A DNA stretch of 42,478 bases from Actinomycetota bacterium. GTDB taxonomy: Bacteria; Actinomycetota; Thermoleophilia; Solirubrobacterales; JACPNS01. The stretch is taken from assembly GCA_016219715.1 (NCBI GenBank), contig JACRKX010000095.1, positions 1 to 42,478 on the forward strand, written 5' to 3'. The translations under genes were made by a program, and so were the position numbers. A model generated the notes under the pieces. That model did not search any database. It saw only the letters and a list, made by a program, of their open reading frames with translations, and was not told the origin of the DNA. This document shows positions 40,801-42,478 of the stretch, piece by piece; positions within the stretch are counted from its first letter, which is position 1; each line of letters opens with the position of its first letter.

Positions 40801-42478
40801 AAACGCGCTCGGCGCGAGCTTGCACTCAAACCGCGCGCCGGCTTCGCCCGTGAACTCAAACGTCGAGGTCGAGTGCGGCCACTGAATATCTGGCGAGGCC
40901 GTGAGAGCCGGCTGCGCCGGCGCCACCGTGTCGACCGTCCACGCAACGCCGACCGTCGACGAGTACTGGGCACCAGAGACCGCTCGCAGGCTCACCGTGT
41001 GGGCCCCGTCCTGGAGTCCTTCGACGACAAACGGCGATTCGCACGGCGAGAACGTTCCCAGATCGAGGCTGCACTCCACGCTACGGCCTTCGCTCTGCGA
41101 GAAGGCGATGCTTGCCGTGGTCGCGTTCGTCACGCCAGTCGGCGACGAGGTGACGACCGGATCGGCGGGAGGCGGTGGGGCCAGCAGCGTCCATGTGTAG
41201 TCGAGCGCCAGCGAGACGTTTCCGGCGTCGTCTTGCCACTTGAAGCCATAGGTGTGCTCACCCGGCGCCAGTGAGTCGACGTGAAACGGCGGCGGACATT
41301 CAGCCCACTCACCCCCGAAGGGACGGCACTGCATGAAGGCGTCTTCGGACGGAGTCCAGTCGACTGTGATCTCGTCACCGACCGTCACGTCATCGGTGAA
41401 GAAGGTGAAGTTCGGATACTCCGGCGCCACCGTGTCAACAACAAAATTCAAGTCAAGCGGCGACGGATCAGGCCCATGCTCACCCACTGCACGAATCCGC
41501 ACGCGATGACTTCCGTCGCTGAGCGGGCTGGCTGGAGTAAACGGCGACACGCACGGCGCATACGCCGCCGCATCGATCTTGCACTCAAACGTCGCCAGAG
41601 GATCGCCGGAGATGAACTCAAACGTAGGTGTTGAGTCATTGGTCGGTGACTGGGGTGAGCTGGTGAGCGTCGTGTTCGGCGGATCGCCGGCGGAACAACC
41701 GCTCATTCCCACAGCGTCGTAGAGCTCAGTGGCGGTAGTCGACTTGTAGGGCAGCGCGACCACCCGCGTCTGACTGGGGCTCTCGCATGCCGGATCACCA
41801 GCGGATACGAACTTGAAGAACTTGTCGCTAAGCGCACTGCCATTGGCGCCGACTCGGCCTTCGTGGCCGAATTTGAGTTGCAGCTCGGTGAGCGGAATCT
41901 CCGGCAGACCAAGGACTGTGATGGCGATCTGTGAAGGACACCACCCCGTCTCGATCGGATCGCACGCGACATCAACTTGCGGAGCCGACTGGGCCAGTGC
42001 GGAATAGAGACCGGCGCCTGCCTGGTCGATTGCGATGCCAAGCCAAGGCAGCGGCGACTTCTCAATGATGTAGAGCGCGCCGGTAACCGGAGCGGCGAGC
42101 AGCGGAGTGGTCATCGAGACAGATCCAACACGCGCCTGTGGCGGGCAACTAGTCGGGGTGAAGATCGGATTCGGCGGACTCGTGATGCTCGATGCTGGAC
42201 ACCGGTCTGCCGTAGTGCCCATTGCCGGGAAGTCCCACCCGAGCGTGGGTGTCAGATAGAGCGCCAGCCGCTTGATCGCGCTGCTGCCAAGCGGCAGGTT
42301 CGTCGTAAACGTGGATTGCGTTAGCTCCCCTGCCGCCGGATTGCTGAAAGTCTCGTCAAAGGTCGGCTCAAATGACAGTGCGGTGCAAGCAATTGCCGCG
42401 TAGGCCACCGTTGCTTGAACGCTTGACGTTCCAGATGACGCCGTGCTCACGACATTGGCCGGCGTGGCAGGGCAGCTG
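34618..42478 (-). CDS. giant RHS/YD-repeat polymorphic toxin with teneurin-like architecture (5' end outside the window)
   Basis: At least 2619 aa; the frame is still open at 42478, so the true start and any signal peptide lie beyond. Domains in order: a Cys/Pro-rich N-terminal region; four Ig-like repeats of about 80 aa, with paired Cys and DG-x-H motifs (about 40670-41690); a carboxypeptidase-regulatory-like beta sandwich (RGRVRNTVNDPLPGVRV, about 40330-40550); a linker with segments of RHS-plug type; an NHL-type beta propeller (ITTVAGNGEFGEAGDGG, about 37850-38850); many YD repeats (YAYDANGNRTSK and others, about 35400-37800); the RHS core (DPIGFEGGDSNLYGYV to DPVNAVDPEG, ending near 35175); and a variable tip of about 187 aa. 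NHL followed by YD shell and C-terminal toxin is the order seen in animal teneurins. Presumably secreted. Confidence 0.92.
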   Translation of the reverse strand, partial: SCPATPANVVSTASSGTSSVQATVAYAAIACTALSFEPTFDETFSNPAAGELTQSTFTTNLPLGSSAIKRLALYLTPTLGWDFPAMGTTADRCPASSITSPPNPIFTPTSCPPQARVGSVSMTTPLLAAPVTGALYIIEKSPLPWLGIAIDQAGAGLYSALAQSAPQVDVACDPIETGWCPSQIAITVLGLPEIPLTELQLKFGHEGRVGANGSALSDKFFKFVSAGDPACESPSQTRVVALPYKSTTATELYDAVGMSGCSAGDPPNTTLTSSPQSPTNDSTPTFEFISGDPLATFECKIDAAAYAPCVSPFTPASPLSDGSHRVRIRAVGEHGPDPSPLDLNFVVDTVAPEYPNFTFFTDDVTVGDEITVDWTPSEDAFMQCRPFGGEWAECPPPFHVDSLAPGEHTYGFKWQDDAGNVSLALDYTWTLLAPPPPADPVVTSSPTGVTNATTASIAFSQSEGRSVECSLDLGTFSPCESPFVVEGLQDGAHTVSLRAVSGAQYSSTVGVAWTVDTVAPAQPALTASPDIQWPHSTSTFEFTGEAGARFECKLAPSAFKSCSSPKQYDLLDEGAHHFEVRQIDEAGNRSAVSTYDWTVTVGPETAPPTAPALDQTVTTPFADRVGFLYEGPDAIQQGVEAGAIVDRRVAVVRGRVRNTVNDPLPGVRVSVVGHPEFGASLSRDDGEIYLAVNGGGRLTLRFEKAGYPAVDRSVEVPWRDYVFADDVVMTTLDPVVSDVQLGGGTQVAEGSTVADADGVRRAAVVFPQGTTAQMRFPDGETQPLSDLDVRITEFTVGDNGPDAMPAGLPATSSYTYASEFSVDQALVAGADTVEFSQPVWAILENFIGFPAGTTIPNGYYDRYISGWRAQDDGEVMKVLSVQAGVAVLDDGSGQPMPEPPPSDPRHDSWSDVMAYVGQRFQPGESFWMVPLEHFSPYDFNLPATFPEDMESTPTQNSKDKREKDPCKESGSIIECENQTLGETIPIPGTSMSLNYRSDRAPGRTDRSRFETKLTDSDPATSLELIELTIDIEGKRHEFEFAPSPNASYTFQWDGRDASGRQLVGTHTAYVVLKHLYPITFGVPSTAGSQAWARVSEYGAGDLDVRRTGVKAIVEQRSLVQVEAPPATPADWKSEPVAGWDISSHHRFDPIAQTTLRGDGTREHPDELSKTFSRFAGLVPSGGGGGGEEVSLYGPPFDADGVATIQPTSLLRPLVSMLPIAAVGAPDQTDPFGIGDGGQARDAQLGSVQAIATSSDGSMYAAEEAWNDAQQLSAARIRRIDADGVITTVAGNGEFGEAGDGGLAVDAQITKVTAMTVGHRGELYFVQGNRVRRIETDGTISTFAGQVQEANGTPEGDGGPATEALLNQPLCIAPGIDGSLFICDGSTLRQVDLSGAINTVVQLDFRPYSYSSPQSLIARSIAIDSLGAIYVGGDYALLRVNPSDYSVTVRENLYSRPELQNPCVANVGIAPDDRLYLLIAENFGAGCEDRIGYAYLSHPRDGLRRLVSDQGGNPDMFGVEGGYAQTLASDPSGDLYSAFSNQIWKYGAEFTDHMPDGATIPDPSGDVAYKFDASGRHLETTSTTTGATLTSFAYDAQNRLTGVTDADGNTVTIERNAQGDPTAIVAPFGQRTTLAIGADGLLGSVTTPGGRSTAMTYDSKGLLETFTKPNGATSTFAYDGAGRLLSDQDAAGSAKTLDLEGSDAEYSVTLRSAGGREKVVTHRTLSDGSSERVVQHPTGTQSQRLERTDGSKSMTLPDGTAVQATSLPDDRYGPAVQVPSTATITTPGGLSSQVETSVEHDVSAWWNPLSWNTETATTSVNGKTSTSTLNRDTQTAQSSSPAGRTSTSTFDDVERPVTLDIPGLAQASFAYDANGRLTQASQGSRASSFSYNADGELAQATDPLGRTTSYAYDNDGLVTSTTLPGGREIQFTYDANGNMTSLTPPSRPAHEFSYDILGLMTGATMPEVSTSPRTTTYAYATPDHDLTKVTRPDGQEANFTYDSAGRLAALTGSEGQSTFSYSPTTGNPTDLTSPDNENLSLTFDGSLPTGQTLTGPVQGSSTLAYNNDFQMTSATTAGSQVNYSYDADGLPIQAGDLTLASDPANGLLKTLTLGNAVTQITHNPFGEPESIDTDVSATDLFQLNLTRDNAGRITTKQEIRPSLTTTWTYNYDTAGRLENVLKDGNQYAAYTYDANGNRTSKTVEGTPTYATFDSRDRMLTQGDFDLTYNENGELTAKHNRVTGDTLTLDYTTLGDLKGATAPDGSQIEYLLDGAGRRVGKKIDGQLTQGLLYSPEAFGPVAELDGSNNLVARFIYGQGSNVPDYMVKGGDTYRLVADQLGSVVMVVNASTGAIAQEISYGPFGEVLADSDPGFQPFGFAGGIYDVDTGLMHFGAREYDAGLARWTASDPIGFEGGDSNLYGYVLQDPVNAVDPEGTFSVKDAACALSGACLAYKGYQAAKNNLGPAAEEAAKYYANVTNDPNASGLAKAGAWAGGLLASLATCENFDETALVLATAGMGGGAAAPVVGREAAVEAAVGARGASAARITFGHGARHLEGVGLSSARVESAIAGQVQSQATSAGATGQFWGRVMVDGRTIEYRAFTRPDGTINVGTYYPVAP

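Overview
The window reads as chromosomal DNA of a high-GC actinomycete-grade bacterium, most likely of class Thermoleophilia (Solirubrobacterales-like). This is inferred from the gene mix (an Mce operon, a two-subunit KorAB, type III glutamine synthetase, HemQ) and from a secreted protein with N-D-I-x-x-x-A-V repeats of a kind I associate with that class. No rRNA or tRNA gene was seen. Most genes lie on the minus strand.

Layout. (1) 1-5692, minus: an Mce/MlaD-type lipid-import operon with two YrbE/MlaE permeases, an ABC ATPase and three MCE substrate-binding proteins, the last cut by the window edge. (2) 5861-6466, plus: a lipoprotein. (3) 6584-11540, minus: a nitrogen/2-oxoglutarate block, amt-glnK followed by korA-korB, with a seven-unit 15-bp tandem repeat in the korA leader. 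(4) 11891-13003: a REP-associated tyrosine transposase (RAYT) gene with palindromes and several tandem repeats. (5) metH, 13021-16842, minus, with a long acidic tail. (6) 16986-18547, plus: two secreted proteins. (7) A malyl-CoA-lyase-like gene (minus), divergent from an LMW-PTP / fructosamine-kinase pair (plus). (8) 21464-26415, minus: a tightly overlapping cell-surface glycosylation operon (methyltransferase, SMR-like flippase, GtrB-like transferase, GT-C-like membrane protein and two small membrane proteins). (9) glnN (GSIII), a lone type IV pilin, an Asp-nucleophile alpha/beta hydrolase, a small membrane protein and an alkaline-phosphatase-like multi-span membrane protein, all minus. (10) hemQ, plus, divergent from the latter across only 50 bp. 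(11) 33695-42478, minus: a giant RHS/YD-repeat protein with teneurin-like domain order and a polymorphic C-terminal tip, followed 14 bp later by a small acidic candidate immunity gene and then a small membrane-protein gene.

How they work together. Amt imports ammonium, GlnK gates Amt in response to 2-oxoglutarate/ATP, KorAB interconverts 2-oxoglutarate and succinyl-CoA with ferredoxin, and GSIII assimilates ammonium. These form a plausible C/N balance set. The glycosylation operon has the transferase, flippase and membrane-transferase parts of an Arn/Gtr-like system. The RHS end is the strongest candidate for an unusual system: a secreted toxin-delivery shell with its own immunity gene in a locally AT-richer stretch. 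The second is the RAYT gene with nearby REP-like hairpins and a frameshift-extended C-terminus.
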